The translations under genes and the position numbers were made by a program. Shown in pieces: positions 1 through 7,048 of a DNA stretch of 15,198 bases. The DNA lies in NCBI RefSeq assembly GCF_035306705.1, contig NZ_DATGNO010000115.1:1-15198 (forward strand), read 5' to 3'. Source of the DNA: Xanthomarina sp035306705. Lineage in GTDB: Bacteria; Bacteroidota; Bacteroidia; Flavobacteriales; Flavobacteriaceae. Below the pieces are notes generated by a model. It was not told the DNA's origin and did no database searches. It saw only the letters and a list, made by a program, of their open reading frames with translations. Within the stretch, counting starts at the first letter, position 1; every line of letters starts with the position of its first letter.

Positions 1-141
1 AAGGAGTTAGCGGAAGGTGGAAGATTTCAATTGGAAACATATTTAAAAAAATCTGTAAAAAGTGCTTCTAAGGAAACCACGCGTGATCAACATTGGCGAT
101 CTAAGGAAGAAGTTGAGCTTTGGGTGCTTATAAATAAGTGA
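1..141 (+). CDS. C-terminal fragment of an unrecognised protein
   Basis: An open frame enters from the left edge and ends at TGA (139-141), leaving 46 C-terminal residues. The tail is hydrophilic and lysine/glutamate-rich, with two tryptophans near the end (DQHWRSKEEVELWVLINK). It shows no signal peptide, membrane segment or catalytic motif that I recognise. A hairpin followed by a T-run lies 15 nt beyond the stop, which fits a real gene end. The start codon and most of the protein lie outside the window, so I assign no function. Confidence 0.6.
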   Translation, partial: KELAEGGRFQLETYLKKSVKSASKETTRDQHWRSKEEVELWVLINK

Positions 142-155
142 AAAACTAAGTAATT

Positions 156-191
156 TTCCCAAATATTAATACGTTTTTATTGGGAATTTTT
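156..191 (+). terminator. Weak hairpin terminator after the first gene
   Basis: TTCCCAA (156-162) and TTGGGAA (180-186) are exact inverted repeats forming a 7-bp stem with a 17-nt AT-rich loop, followed by five T residues (187-191). It starts 15 nt after the TGA at 139-141. The stem is short and the loop is long, so this is a modest candidate for a factor-independent terminator. Confidence 0.4.
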
Positions 192-244
192 CTACCTCTT
201 AATACAAGGCTATGTCTATATTTACTAAATATGAACACGTTTTA

Positions 245-252
245 TATATTTG
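245..252 (+). promoter_or_regulatory. Candidate Bacteroidota -7 element upstream of parD remnant
   Basis: TATATTTG (245-252) fits the Bacteroidota -7 consensus TAnnTTTG and sits 19 nt before the ATG of the parD remnant. I see no good TTG/TTTG -33 element at the usual distance upstream, so the site is tentative. A second, weaker match (TATATTTA) lies at 217-224. If it works, it would once have driven the toxin-antitoxin pair. Confidence 0.35.
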
Positions 253-271
253 ATTATTAAATCTAAAGATT

Positions 272-505
272 ATGAATGTTAGTTTAATAAAAAAACAAGA
301 AGATTATATTACGTAACAAATAGCTTCTGGAGATTTTCAAAATGCCAGTGAACTTTTTCGAGATGCCCTTCGCTTACATGAAATTTTTAGACATAAAGTT
401 GTTGCAGATTTTAAAGCTGAAATAGAAAAGGGCTGGTCTGGAACGGCTAGTAGACGTTCTGTTCAAGATATGATTAAAGACAAACGAAAAAGAAAATTTA
501 GTTAA
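272..505 (+). pseudogene. parD: Broken ParD-family antitoxin gene (internal stop)
   Basis: Reading from ATG at 272 gives MNVSLIKKQEDYIT, then TAA (314-316, codon 15), then QIASGDFQNASELFRDALRL and on to a TAA at 503-505. Apart from the stop, the 77-residue frame matches the type II ParD antitoxin pattern in order. It has an N-terminal ribbon-helix-helix DNA-binding segment with the typical NASE..RDALR helix, then a basic C-terminal tail (SVQDMIKDKRKRKFS) that would bind ParE. Family members usually have Glu or Gln-type residues at the stop position, so a single G-to-T change (GAA to TAA) could explain it; that is inference. No in-frame ATG follows until near the end, so re-initiation would not restore the antitoxin. 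The gene abuts parE directly: the stop at 503-505 is followed at once by the parE ATG at 506, the usual arrangement of a coupled pair. Confidence 0.85.
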
Positions 506-794
506 ATGTCTTATAAACTCAGTCATTATGAACTTTCACATATTGCAGATTATTATCTAGATGAAATTTCTGATTATACTGAAAAAGAACATGGTTTTGA
601 TCAAGCAATAAAGTATTTATAAAAAGTCTTTAATAGTTTGGTTATTAATTCAGAAATCTGGAGAAAACGTCAAGAATTAAAATTGGGATTATTTAGTATT
701 TTGGAACAAGAACACATCATTTTTTATCGTTCTTAATCACATCCAAATTATTCGAGTGCTTCATGGAAGCAGGGATTTTCCAAATTATTTCTAA
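506..794 (+). pseudogene. parE: Broken ParE-family toxin gene (stop plus frameshift)
   Basis: ATG at 506 opens MSYKLSHYELSHIADYYLDE, a typical start of a RelE/ParE-superfamily toxin (active members poison DNA gyrase). TAA at 620-622 (codon 39) interrupts it. The frame continues as KVFNSLVINSEIWRKRQ and LKLGLFSILEQEHIIFYR, then hits TAA at 734-736. Shifting frame near 728-731 (net +1 or -2 bases) restores the conserved ParE C-terminus VLNHIQIIRVLHGSRDFP, ending at TAA 792-794. The reconstructed length of about 95 aa is normal for ParE. Two independent lesions make a functional toxin very unlikely. The ancestral stop overlaps the stop codon of the convergent gene at 791-793, so the locus has decayed by point lesions rather than by large deletion. 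Confidence 0.87.
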
Positions 795-1384
795 AATACG
801 CTATCCAGAAACTGCTTGACACTTTCTTGATTTGCACGAATTAGTTCTGTTTTGGCATTCTCCATGTCCTGAGGTTTTTTGTCTTGCGAAAGTTTAAACT
901 TCCCTTCCCATTTAATAATTTCAATTTCAAAACCAATAACATAGCTAATAAATTGTTCCATTCTGTTATTGTCTAAATCTAAAACGTATTTATGCTCTGG
1001 AGCTTCCAAAAACTCTGTCATGGTTATCATAGACTGTTTAATGGTTTCTGGATTTTTAATTTCATTTACAGTTCCAGTAATATGGACTTTAATATAATTC
1101 CAAGTTGGTAATTGCGTAGTCGTATAAATACTAGGCGATATATAGCATTGAGGGCCTGAAAAAATAAGGGTTACTGGGTTGCTGTTTTTTAATAATTCTA
1201 CTTGAGGATTGTTTTTATCTAAATGACCTATAAGTTTGCCATGTTCATAAATTAAGGGCAGGTGCGTAATTATAGGTTCATTGTTTTTAACTGATATAAC
1301 GGTTGCTAAGGGATAGGTTTTGATAACTTCAAGTAAATGGTCCAAATCTTTGTCTTGATGGTGTTTAGGCGGATAATTACTCAT
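791..1384 (-). CDS. PaiB-like FMN-binding protein
   Basis: This 197-residue protein matches the FMN-binding negative transcriptional regulator family (PaiB type, split-barrel flavin-binding fold). Visible family marks are the N-terminal YPPKHHQDKD, HLPL at 41-44, GHLDKNNPQ at 53-61, the GPQCYISPSIY loop at 77-87, the LPTWNY motif at 92-97 followed by VHITG, and GFEIEI...EGKFKLSQDK at 151-169. The length is close to the usual 200-210 aa. Bacillus PaiB affects sporulation and protease genes, but for flavobacterial homologues the role is not established; a flavin or haem-type cofactor binder is the safer description. The ATG (1382-1384) lies 3 nt after the stop of the DUF1569 gene, so the two are probably cotranscribed. 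Its stop overlaps the ancestral stop of the parE remnant on the other strand. Confidence 0.85.
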   Translation of the reverse strand: MSNYPPKHHQDKDLDHLLEVIKTYPLATVISVKNNEPIITHLPLIYEHGKLIGHLDKNNPQVELLKNSNPVTLIFSGPQCYISPSIYTTTQLPTWNYIKVHITGTVNEIKNPETIKQSMITMTEFLEAPEHKYVLDLDNNRMEQFISYVIGFEIEIIKWEGKFKLSQDKKPQDMENAKTELIRANQESVKQFLDSVF

Positions 1385-1387
1385 TAT

Positions 1388-1840
1388 TTATACTCCAAAT
1401 TGTGTTAAATGATGATCTAGATGTTTGTATTGCATTTTCCCCCATTGATCCGTACTAAATGTGCCAAAAAACGGATGTTCAGGCCAATTAGTAGTGTCTT
1501 TTTTCTTAGAGAATTCATTGATAACAGCAATTAATTTACTTTTTTCAATGTTAAATTCTTCAGTGTCTGCAATTTTAAATTCTTTAACAGTTCCTAGGTT
1601 TCTTTTCCAAGGTTTATCGTTATACATCAGGGGTTTAAAAAGTTTTAGAACAAGTTTTTTAGCAAATCCTATCTTGGTATCGAGTTTTAAGTTTCCGTTA
1701 GCCACTTCCAATGGTTTCTGGCAATGGGATAACATCTGGGTGATAGTCATTTTTCCCCAAGTTGGTTGCGAGGTTTCACTCAGATTATTAAGTCTGGTTA
1801 TAACAGTTTGCTGACTTTCAGTATTAAATAAAGAATTCAT
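1388..1840 (-). CDS. DUF1569 / DinB-like four-helix protein
   Basis: The 150-residue product carries the DUF1569 pattern: W28-GKMTITQMLSHC (28-40) near the N-terminus, and HPFFG (122-126) followed by a C-terminal helix with HLDHHLTQFG (140-149). In the related DinB/YfiT fold, three histidines bind a divalent metal. Here H39 plus the HxxxH pair H140/H144 are in the right places, so metal binding is likely by analogy. The biochemical activity of the family is unknown; thiol-dependent transferase or detoxification roles are suggested for DinB relatives. It is the first gene of a two-gene minus-strand unit with the PaiB-like gene. It is divergent from radC, and the two start codons are separated by only 48 nt. 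Confidence 0.85.
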   Translation of the reverse strand: MNSLFNTESQQTVITRLNNLSETSQPTWGKMTITQMLSHCQKPLEVANGNLKLDTKIGFAKKLVLKLFKPLMYNDKPWKRNLGTVKEFKIADTEEFNIEKSKLIAVINEFSKKKDTTNWPEHPFFGTFSTDQWGKMQYKHLDHHLTQFGV

Positions 1841-1852
1841 ACCAGTATTTTT

Positions 1853-1884
1853 TTTGCTTCTGAAAGTTACAATAATTATATTTA
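1853..1884 (+). promoter_or_regulatory. Candidate promoter for radC
   Basis: TTTG (1853-1856) is followed after 20 nt by TATATTTA (1877-1884), matching the Bacteroidota -33/-7 pair (TTTG, about 19-21 nt, TAnnTTTG) except for the last base. The -7 element ends 4 nt before the radC ATG, so a start site about 6-8 nt downstream would give a leaderless or nearly leaderless mRNA. The element lies in the 48-nt divergent spacer shared with the DUF1569 gene. Confidence 0.45.
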
Positions 1885-1888
1885 CTAG

Positions 1889-2587
1889 ATGCAGAAAAAA
1901 TTACCATCGTTTTCTATTAAAAACTGGAATCAAAACGATCAGCCACGGGAAAAGCTACGCGATAAAGGCAAAGCCAGTTTAAGCGATGCCGAACTGGTTG
2001 CTATTCTTATTGGTTCTGGAAATAGAAATGAAAGTGCGGTCGATTTAAGCAAACGCATTCTCGCCAGTGTCGATAACAATCTCAATGCCCTAGGAAAGCT
2101 TTCCTTAAAGCAATTAATGGACTTTAAAGGGATTGGCGAGGCTAAAGCAATAACTATTGCAGCTGCTTTGGAAATAGGCAGAAGAAGAGGAGGTGAGGCC
2201 CTTGTGCAAAAAAATAAAATTACTTCCAGTCAATCGGTTTTTCAAGTCATGCAACCTATTTTGGGCGAGTTGCCACACGAAGAATTCTGGATTCTGTATT
2301 TAAACAATTCCAATAAAATTATTCGTAAAAACCAACTGAGCAAAGGCGGTATTACAGGTACTTTGGTGGACGTTCGTTTGGTTCTTAAAAATGCTTTAGA
2401 AGTTGGCGCCACAGGACTTATTTTGTCTCATAATCATCCTTCTGGAACTCTAAAACCTAGTGAAGCCGACAAACAAATTACCAAAAAATTAAAATTAGCA
2501 GGAGAAAGTTTGGATATTAAAGTTCTGGACCACGTTATCATAACCGAAAAAGCCTACTTTAGCTTCGCCGACGAAGGACTGCTATAG
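1889..2587 (+). CDS. radC: RadC-family JAMM/MPN domain protein
   Basis: This 232-residue protein has the full RadC (UPF0758) layout. An N-terminal helical region with a helix-hairpin-helix-like GIGEAKA (81-87) is followed by a JAMM/MPN metalloprotease-like domain. The JAMM signature is intact: an upstream glutamate in HEEFW (131/132), then H181-N-H183-P-S-G, S191 and D194. These residues bind zinc in JAMM deubiquitinases. Despite the name, the original radC repair phenotype in E. coli was later traced to another gene, and the bacterial function remains uncertain; a DNA-associated role is usually assumed. The length is normal. The ATG at 1889 gives the usual start for the family, and a promoter-like pair lies directly upstream. 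Confidence 0.95.
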   Translation: MQKKLPSFSIKNWNQNDQPREKLRDKGKASLSDAELVAILIGSGNRNESAVDLSKRILASVDNNLNALGKLSLKQLMDFKGIGEAKAITIAAALEIGRRRGGEALVQKNKITSSQSVFQVMQPILGELPHEEFWILYLNNSNKIIRKNQLSKGGITGTLVDVRLVLKNALEVGATGLILSHNHPSGTLKPSEADKQITKKLKLAGESLDIKVLDHVIITEKAYFSFADEGLL

Positions 2588-2701
2588 GTTCATACTCAAA
2601 ATATAGATTTCAAAAAATGTGTTTACATAGTTTTAAACTTAGGTGTTTTTGAAATTGGCCCGCTTCTTGGCTAACAGGGAATTTTAAATTTATACTCATA
2701 T
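2588..2701 (+). other. Intergenic region between radC and the deacetylase-like gene
   Basis: These 114 nt contain no open frame of note. TTGGCC (2655-2660) and GGCTAA (2669-2674) can pair as a 6-bp stem with one G-U pair, but no T-run follows, so a terminator is doubtful. TAAATTTA (2685-2692) resembles a -7 element 10 nt before the next ATG, without a matching -33 element. Nothing firmer is visible. Confidence 0.3.
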
Positions 2702-4003
2702 ATGTTATTAGTTTATACACATAAAATATCACCTCGATTAAAATATTCCTTTAAACAGATTTTTACTAGGATATTGGGGATTCCTGTCGATTTTACAACT
2801 ACTATCGAAGATTTTATTGCTCACGATAGTTTAAAAATGTCCTATACGAGACAAGCTTTAAGCAATGAGATTTTTGTAAGAAGCCATGATATTTTATTTG
2901 AGCAAGGAATTTCAGATGTTGAAATACATGTCCAAGATTGGGAAGAGACCAAATGCTTTTTTTATACGGGTGAAAAAAGTGCTATTCCCTTCGATATATT
3001 TTCAGCAGCTTTTTATTTATTAAGTCGTTATGAAGAGTATTTGCCACATGTAAAAGATGAATATGGACGCTTTACCGCTCATGAAAGTTTGGCTTTGGAA
3101 CAAGGTTTTTTGCATCAACCTGTAGTCGATATTTGGGCCTATAAATTTAGAAAGGTCTTTCAGCAAAATTATCCAGAGTTTCAGTTTCCCGAGAGAAGTT
3201 ATTCCATAAAACCCATTATTGATGTCCCTTCAGCTTATAATTTCAAATTAAAAGGAATTATGAGAACGTTTGGAGGAACAGTTAAAGATGTTTTTAGTTT
3301 CAATTTCAAGAAACTGTATTACCGATATATGGTGCTTTTTGGATTAAAGAGAGATACGTATGACACCTTTAAATACATTATAAACAAACAGAAACACAGT
3401 GATTTTAAGTTTCTATTTTTCTTTTTAATTGGTGATTATTCTACCTACGACAAAGGTATTGATCCTCAAAAAAAGAAATTTGTTACTCTTATCAAGCAAG
3501 TAGCAGATTATTGTCAGGTTGGATTAAAAGTATCGTATTTTGCGCTTGATGATGTGGCCATGCTAAAAAGGGAGAAAAAACGGATGGAAACTATATTGAA
3601 TACGTCATTAACAGCTTCTAGACAGTCGTTTTCCAAACTTAATTTACCAGAATCCTACAGAAATCTTGTGGAGTTGGAAATTTTGGAAGATTATACCATG
3701 GGTTATGTAAATCACGCTGGATTTAGGGCAGGAACTTGCACACCCTTTTTCTTTTACGATTTAGATTACGAAATACAAACGCCATTAAAAATAACCTCTT
3801 ATCATTTACTCGATTATTCCTTACTAAAAATAAACTCACTTTTAGATAAGAAAAAAGCTTTAAACGAGTTAATTAATGAGGTTAAAAAGGTAAATGGCGA
3901 ATTTGTTCCTGTATTTCATAACTATACTTTTAGCGATGTAGATAGATGGAAAGGATATAAAGAATTGTTTAATATTATTTTAGAGTCAGCTAATGAAGAT
4001 TAA
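2702..4003 (+). CDS. DUF7033 / polysaccharide deacetylase-like protein, metal site degenerate
   Basis: The 433-residue product begins MLLVYTHKISPRLKYSFKQI, the characteristic start of a Bacteroidota family annotated as polysaccharide deacetylase (N-terminal DUF7033, roughly 1-165, then a NodB-like barrel, roughly 168-420). Conserved family segments present include FDIFSAAFYLLSRYEEY (97-113), GDYSTYDKG (244-252), and DYTMGYVNHAGFRAGT (330-345). The NodB metal site looks lost. The first motif reads I-D174-V-P176, where active members have Asp-x-Asp. The segment that normally reads G-(L/I)-H-P-S reads G-L-K276-V-S. S309 stands where I recall a His after SRQ. A structural or binding role is therefore as likely as deacetylation. 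There is no signal peptide, so the protein is probably cytoplasmic. It overlaps the downstream HAD gene by 11 nt, indicating translational coupling. Confidence 0.8.
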   Translation: MLLVYTHKISPRLKYSFKQIFTRILGIPVDFTTTIEDFIAHDSLKMSYTRQALSNEIFVRSHDILFEQGISDVEIHVQDWEETKCFFYTGEKSAIPFDIFSAAFYLLSRYEEYLPHVKDEYGRFTAHESLALEQGFLHQPVVDIWAYKFRKVFQQNYPEFQFPERSYSIKPIIDVPSAYNFKLKGIMRTFGGTVKDVFSFNFKKLYYRYMVLFGLKRDTYDTFKYIINKQKHSDFKFLFFFLIGDYSTYDKGIDPQKKKFVTLIKQVADYCQVGLKVSYFALDDVAMLKREKKRMETILNTSLTASRQSFSKLNLPESYRNLVELEILEDYTMGYVNHAGFRAGTCTPFFFYDLDYEIQTPLKITSYHLLDYSLLKINSLLDKKKALNELINEVKKVNGEFVPVFHNYTFSDVDRWKGYKELFNIILESANED

Positions 4004-4682
4004 CGGAATTAAGGATGTTTTTTTCGATTTGGATCATACCCTTTGGGATTTTGATAAAAATTCGGCATTGACATTCGATAAAATATTTAAAATACATAAC
4101 GTGGCTGTAGATTTAGACGAATTTTTAAGCCATTACGAACCTATTAATCTAAATTATTGGAAACTTTATAGAGATGAAAAAATCGATAAGGAGTACTTGC
4201 GTTACCACCGGTTAAACGATAGCTTTAAAAAAATATCCTTTCAAGCGGATCCGACGTTAATAAACAAACTATCTGTAGATTATATAACCTATTTAAGCTC
4301 GTTTAATTATTTGTTTTCGGATGCTCTGGATGTTTTAAGTTATTTACAACCAAAATACCAATTACATATTATAACCAATGGATTCCAGGAAATCCAAGAG
4401 AGTAAATTAAGGAATTCCAACATTTATCATTTTTTCAAATCGGTAACGGATTCTGAGCAAGTAGGAGTAAAAAAACCGAATCCAAAAATCTTTCATCATG
4501 CCCTAAGCAAGGTAAATGCCAACCCGGAAACCAGCATTATGATTGGTGATAATATGGAAGCAGATATTCAAGGCGCAATTAATTTTGGTATGGAAGCCAT
4601 TCATTTTAATTATTTAAAAACAACCATGGAACATTCAGGGAAACAGATAAATAATTTAAACGAACTAAAATTATTTTTATAA
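3993..4682 (+). CDS. yjjG: YjjG-type HAD-superfamily nucleotidase
   Basis: A 229-residue haloacid dehalogenase-type phosphatase with all four motifs. Motif I is D12-L-D14-H-T-L (nucleophile D12, acid/base D14). Motif II is T128-N-G. Motif III is the lysine in VGVKKPNP (K160/K161). Motif IV is G185-D-N-M-E-A-D191. The helical C1 cap lies between motifs I and II (about 20-105). The pattern DLDHTLWDFD and the length fit the YjjG/YfnB subgroup. E. coli YjjG dephosphorylates non-canonical pyrimidine nucleoside monophosphates, keeping them out of DNA; exact substrate here is inferred from family membership. The start codon lies inside the last codons of the deacetylase-like gene (11-nt overlap). 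The next gene follows 39 nt after its stop if the signal-peptide start is used. Confidence 0.87.
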   Translation: MKINGIKDVFFDLDHTLWDFDKNSALTFDKIFKIHNVAVDLDEFLSHYEPINLNYWKLYRDEKIDKEYLRYHRLNDSFKKISFQADPTLINKLSVDYITYLSSFNYLFSDALDVLSYLQPKYQLHIITNGFQEIQESKLRNSNIYHFFKSVTDSEQVGVKKPNPKIFHHALSKVNANPETSIMIGDNMEADIQGAINFGMEAIHFNYLKTTMEHSGKQINNLNELKLFL

Positions 4683-4721
4683 ATTTTGTCTATGTTTACA
4701 CGAATTAAAAAATCACTAAGT

Positions 4722-5561
4722 ATGTTTAAGAAGCTTTTAATAATTATCATTGTTTTTGCATCCTCTTTATCTTCTTTATCTGTGTTTTCGCAAAATAGCG
4801 TGAATGATTATAAGTATGTTATTGTACCTAATAAATACGATTTTTTAAAGGAAAGAGATGAATATCAGCTGAACTCCATTTCACATTTCTTATTTGAGAA
4901 ATATGGATTTACAGCTTTAAAAGAAAATGACATATTTCCAGAAGATTTAAGGTTCAATCCGTGCTTGGCATTAAAATCGGATGTGATCCATGTTCCTGGA
5001 TCTTTTCAAACAAAATTACGGATAGAATTAAGAGACTGCAAAGGGGAGGTGATTTATCTTTCTGATTTTGGCGTGAGCTATGATAAAATGTATGCCGTAG
5101 CATATAATAAAGCTTTAAGGAATGCTTTTTTACATTTGCAGGTCTTGAATTATAAATATCAACCAAATGAAACTATTTTGGCTATGGGCAGTACTGCTCA
5201 TAAAGCAGACCGTGAAGAAATAGAACAATTAAAGGAAGAACTTGCAGCTTTAAAAGAAGAGAAGGAACTTGAGTCAGTTACCAAGGTGGTTGCAGAGTCT
5301 AGCCTTAAGACCTCGACAGATACCGTAGAACAAGTTTCTGAAAAACAAGAAACCCTTTTGTTTGCTCAAAAAACGCTAAGTGGATATCAGTTGGTGGATA
5401 AGTCTTCTAAAGTGACCATGGTTCTATTAAGCACCAAAAATCCTACTGTTTTTATTGTGCAAGACAAAAATGCTGTGGTATTAAAAGAAAATAATTCTTG
5501 GATCCTTTCAGAAAATATTGGAAGCAAAGTAATAAACACCAAATTAAATATCGAGCTTTAA
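4722..5561 (+). CDS. Secreted protein of unknown function with coiled coil
   Basis: I do not recognise a named family. From ATG 4722 the protein has 279 residues and opens with a clear signal peptide: basic MFKK, a hydrophobic core to about residue 22, then FS-QN, a typical Bacteroidota cleavage site near 23/24. The same frame extends upstream to ATG 4692 and to a TTG at 4686; I prefer 4722 because it places the charged residues directly before the hydrophobic core. The mature part has an alpha/beta-looking domain (about 28-150), a charged heptad-like helix (162-190, EEIEQLKEELAALKEEKE) likely to be a coiled coil, a Ser/Thr-rich linker, and a C-terminal beta-rich segment (about 211-279). There is no lipobox, so it is probably periplasmic. 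It follows the HAD gene closely, likely in the same operon, and its stop overlaps that of convergent rarA by 3 nt. Confidence 0.8.
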   Translation: MFKKLLIIIIVFASSLSSLSVFSQNSVNDYKYVIVPNKYDFLKERDEYQLNSISHFLFEKYGFTALKENDIFPEDLRFNPCLALKSDVIHVPGSFQTKLRIELRDCKGEVIYLSDFGVSYDKMYAVAYNKALRNAFLHLQVLNYKYQPNETILAMGSTAHKADREEIEQLKEELAALKEEKELESVTKVVAESSLKTSTDTVEQVSEKQETLLFAQKTLSGYQLVDKSSKVTMVLLSTKNPTVFIVQDKNAVVLKENNSWILSENIGSKVINTKLNIEL

Positions 5562-6835
5562 TAGTTGTATTTGTCTTTCCAACGTTGTTTTAAAAACTCA
5601 CGATGGGCATTTTCCCTTGAATTATTTCCAGGATTATAAAGCGTGGTATTTTTAATTTCTTCAGGTAAAAACTCTTGTTCTGCAAAGTTGTTTTCATAAC
5701 TATGTGCGTATTTATAATCTTCGCCATAACCTAATTCTTTCATAAGTTTTGTTGGCGCATTCCGTATAGCAAGCGGAATCGATAAATCTCCAGTTTGCTT
5801 TACCAATTGTTGTGCTTTATTAATGGCTTCATAAGCCGCGTTGCTTTTTGGGGAACAAGCTAAATAAGTGGCACATTGACTTAGAATAATCCGGGATTCG
5901 GGATGGCCAATCGTGGACACTGCCTGAAAAGTGTTGTTTGCCATAATTAATGCTGTTGGGTTGGCGTTTCCAATATCTTCACTGGCTAAAATAAGTAATC
6001 TTCTGGCAATAAATTTCACATCTTCACCACCTTCAATCATTCTTGCTAACCAATATACCGCTGCATTTGGATCGCTGCCACGAATAGACTTTATAAAAGC
6101 TGAAATAATGTCGTAATGTTGTTCTCCCGTTTTATCGTAACGAACCGTATTGTTTTGAACTTTTTGTAAAACGGCTTCGTTGGTGATGGTTATTTTATCT
6201 GACGTTTCAGAATTGACTATCAATTCAAAAATATTCAACAATTTTCTGGCATCTCCACCAGAAAGTCGCAGCAGAGCCTCTGTTTCCTTGAGGCTTATGT
6301 TTTTTTTAGATATGTGTTCGTCTTTTTCAATAGCGCGCTTTAAAAGGGCTTCTAAATCGGCTTTGCTAAAAGAATTTAAAACATATACTTGACAGCGGGA
6401 TAAAAGTGCTGGAATAACTTCAAAACTGGGGTTCTCTGTGGTAGCTCCAATTAAGGTTACCCAACCTTTCTCGACCGCTTGTAATAAAGAATCTTGTTGC
6501 GATTTGCTAAACCTATGGATTTCGTCAATAAAAAGTATCGGGTTTTTTGTGGTAAATAATCCACCACTAGTTTTCGCTTTTTCAATAACTTCACGTACAT
6601 CTTTTACGCCAGAGCTTATGGCACTTAAAGTGTAAAACGGTCTTCCAGACGCAGTAGCAATAATATGGGCCAAGGTAGTCTTTCCAATGCCCGGAGGACC
6701 CCATAAGATCATGGAAGGAATTAATCCTTGTTTAATTTGTTTGGTTAAGGCTCCGTTTTCTCCAACAAGATGTGCTTGACTAATATAGTCCTCTAAGGTT
6801 TTAGGTCTTAATCGTTCTGCTAATGGCTCATTCAT
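5558..6835 (-). CDS. rarA: Replication-associated recombination protein A (AAA+ ATPase)
   Basis: A 425-residue member of the RarA/MgsA/WRNIP1 family, related to clamp-loader ATPases, acting at stalled replication forks with SSB and recombination proteins. The N-terminal LAERLRPKTLEDYISQ (5-20) is characteristic. Walker A is G46-PPGIGKTT (46-54), Walker B with its signature is D104-EIHRF, sensor 1 lies in IGATTENPSFE (129-139), and the arginine finger is R147 in LLSRCQ. The C-terminal half contains the tetramerisation domain, with DAAVYWLARM-like (DPNAAVYWLARMIEGGED) and PAYRNAPTK-like (LAIRNAPTKLMKELGYG) motifs. Length and architecture are normal, with no broken residues seen. It is transcribed alone on the minus strand, convergent with the secreted-protein gene. 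The stop codons overlap, so no separate terminator fits between them. Confidence 0.95.
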   Translation of the reverse strand: MNEPLAERLRPKTLEDYISQAHLVGENGALTKQIKQGLIPSMILWGPPGIGKTTLAHIIATASGRPFYTLSAISSGVKDVREVIEKAKTSGGLFTTKNPILFIDEIHRFSKSQQDSLLQAVEKGWVTLIGATTENPSFEVIPALLSRCQVYVLNSFSKADLEALLKRAIEKDEHISKKNISLKETEALLRLSGGDARKLLNIFELIVNSETSDKITITNEAVLQKVQNNTVRYDKTGEQHYDIISAFIKSIRGSDPNAAVYWLARMIEGGEDVKFIARRLLILASEDIGNANPTALIMANNTFQAVSTIGHPESRIILSQCATYLACSPKSNAAYEAINKAQQLVKQTGDLSIPLAIRNAPTKLMKELGYGEDYKYAHSYENNFAEQEFLPEEIKNTTLYNPGNNSRENAHREFLKQRWKDKYNY

Positions 6836-7048
6836 AGTGTAAAATTACTACATTACTTCGAAGGCTGGAATCTTAAGTTCGTTTTTTTAGTTTTGGATAT
6901 GAAACTTTCCTATATAAAAATAAGCAAATTTGAATTGGTTTTACTTGGAGTTTGGCTCGATTTATTCAATTCCATTTTATAGGCATGACAATTTTACACG
7001 AATTCCATTTGTGGTCGTTTATTTGTAATAAATGCTTTAAATTTAACT
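6836..7048. other. Divergent intergenic region between rarA and rhomboid gene
   Basis: This 213-nt spacer separates the divergent starts of rarA and the rhomboid gene, so promoters for both should lie here. On the plus strand TAGTTTTG (6888-6895) fits TAnnTTTG, but lacks a clear -33 partner. TAAATTTA (7038-7045) lies just before the rhomboid ATG. A 27-codon open frame (6899-6982, beginning MKLSYIKISKFELV) follows the first element, but nothing supports it as a gene. I see no stable hairpin or repeat. Confidence 0.35.

Noticed and set aside
272..794. Stop-codon reassignment or programmed recoding explaining the internal stops in parD and parE
   Set aside because: Every other gene in the window uses TAA/TAG/TGA normally as terminators, and parE has an additional frameshift; decay is the simpler explanation.
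1461..1814. A 117-codon plus-strand frame opposite the DUF1569 gene
   Set aside because: It lies wholly antisense to a well-supported family member and its translation shows no domain; it is a shadow frame.
6899..6982. A 27-codon ORF starting MKLSYIKISKF behind a TAnnTTTG-like element
   Set aside because: It is very short, has no recognisable relatives or translation signal, and occurs in an AT-rich divergent spacer where such frames arise by chance.
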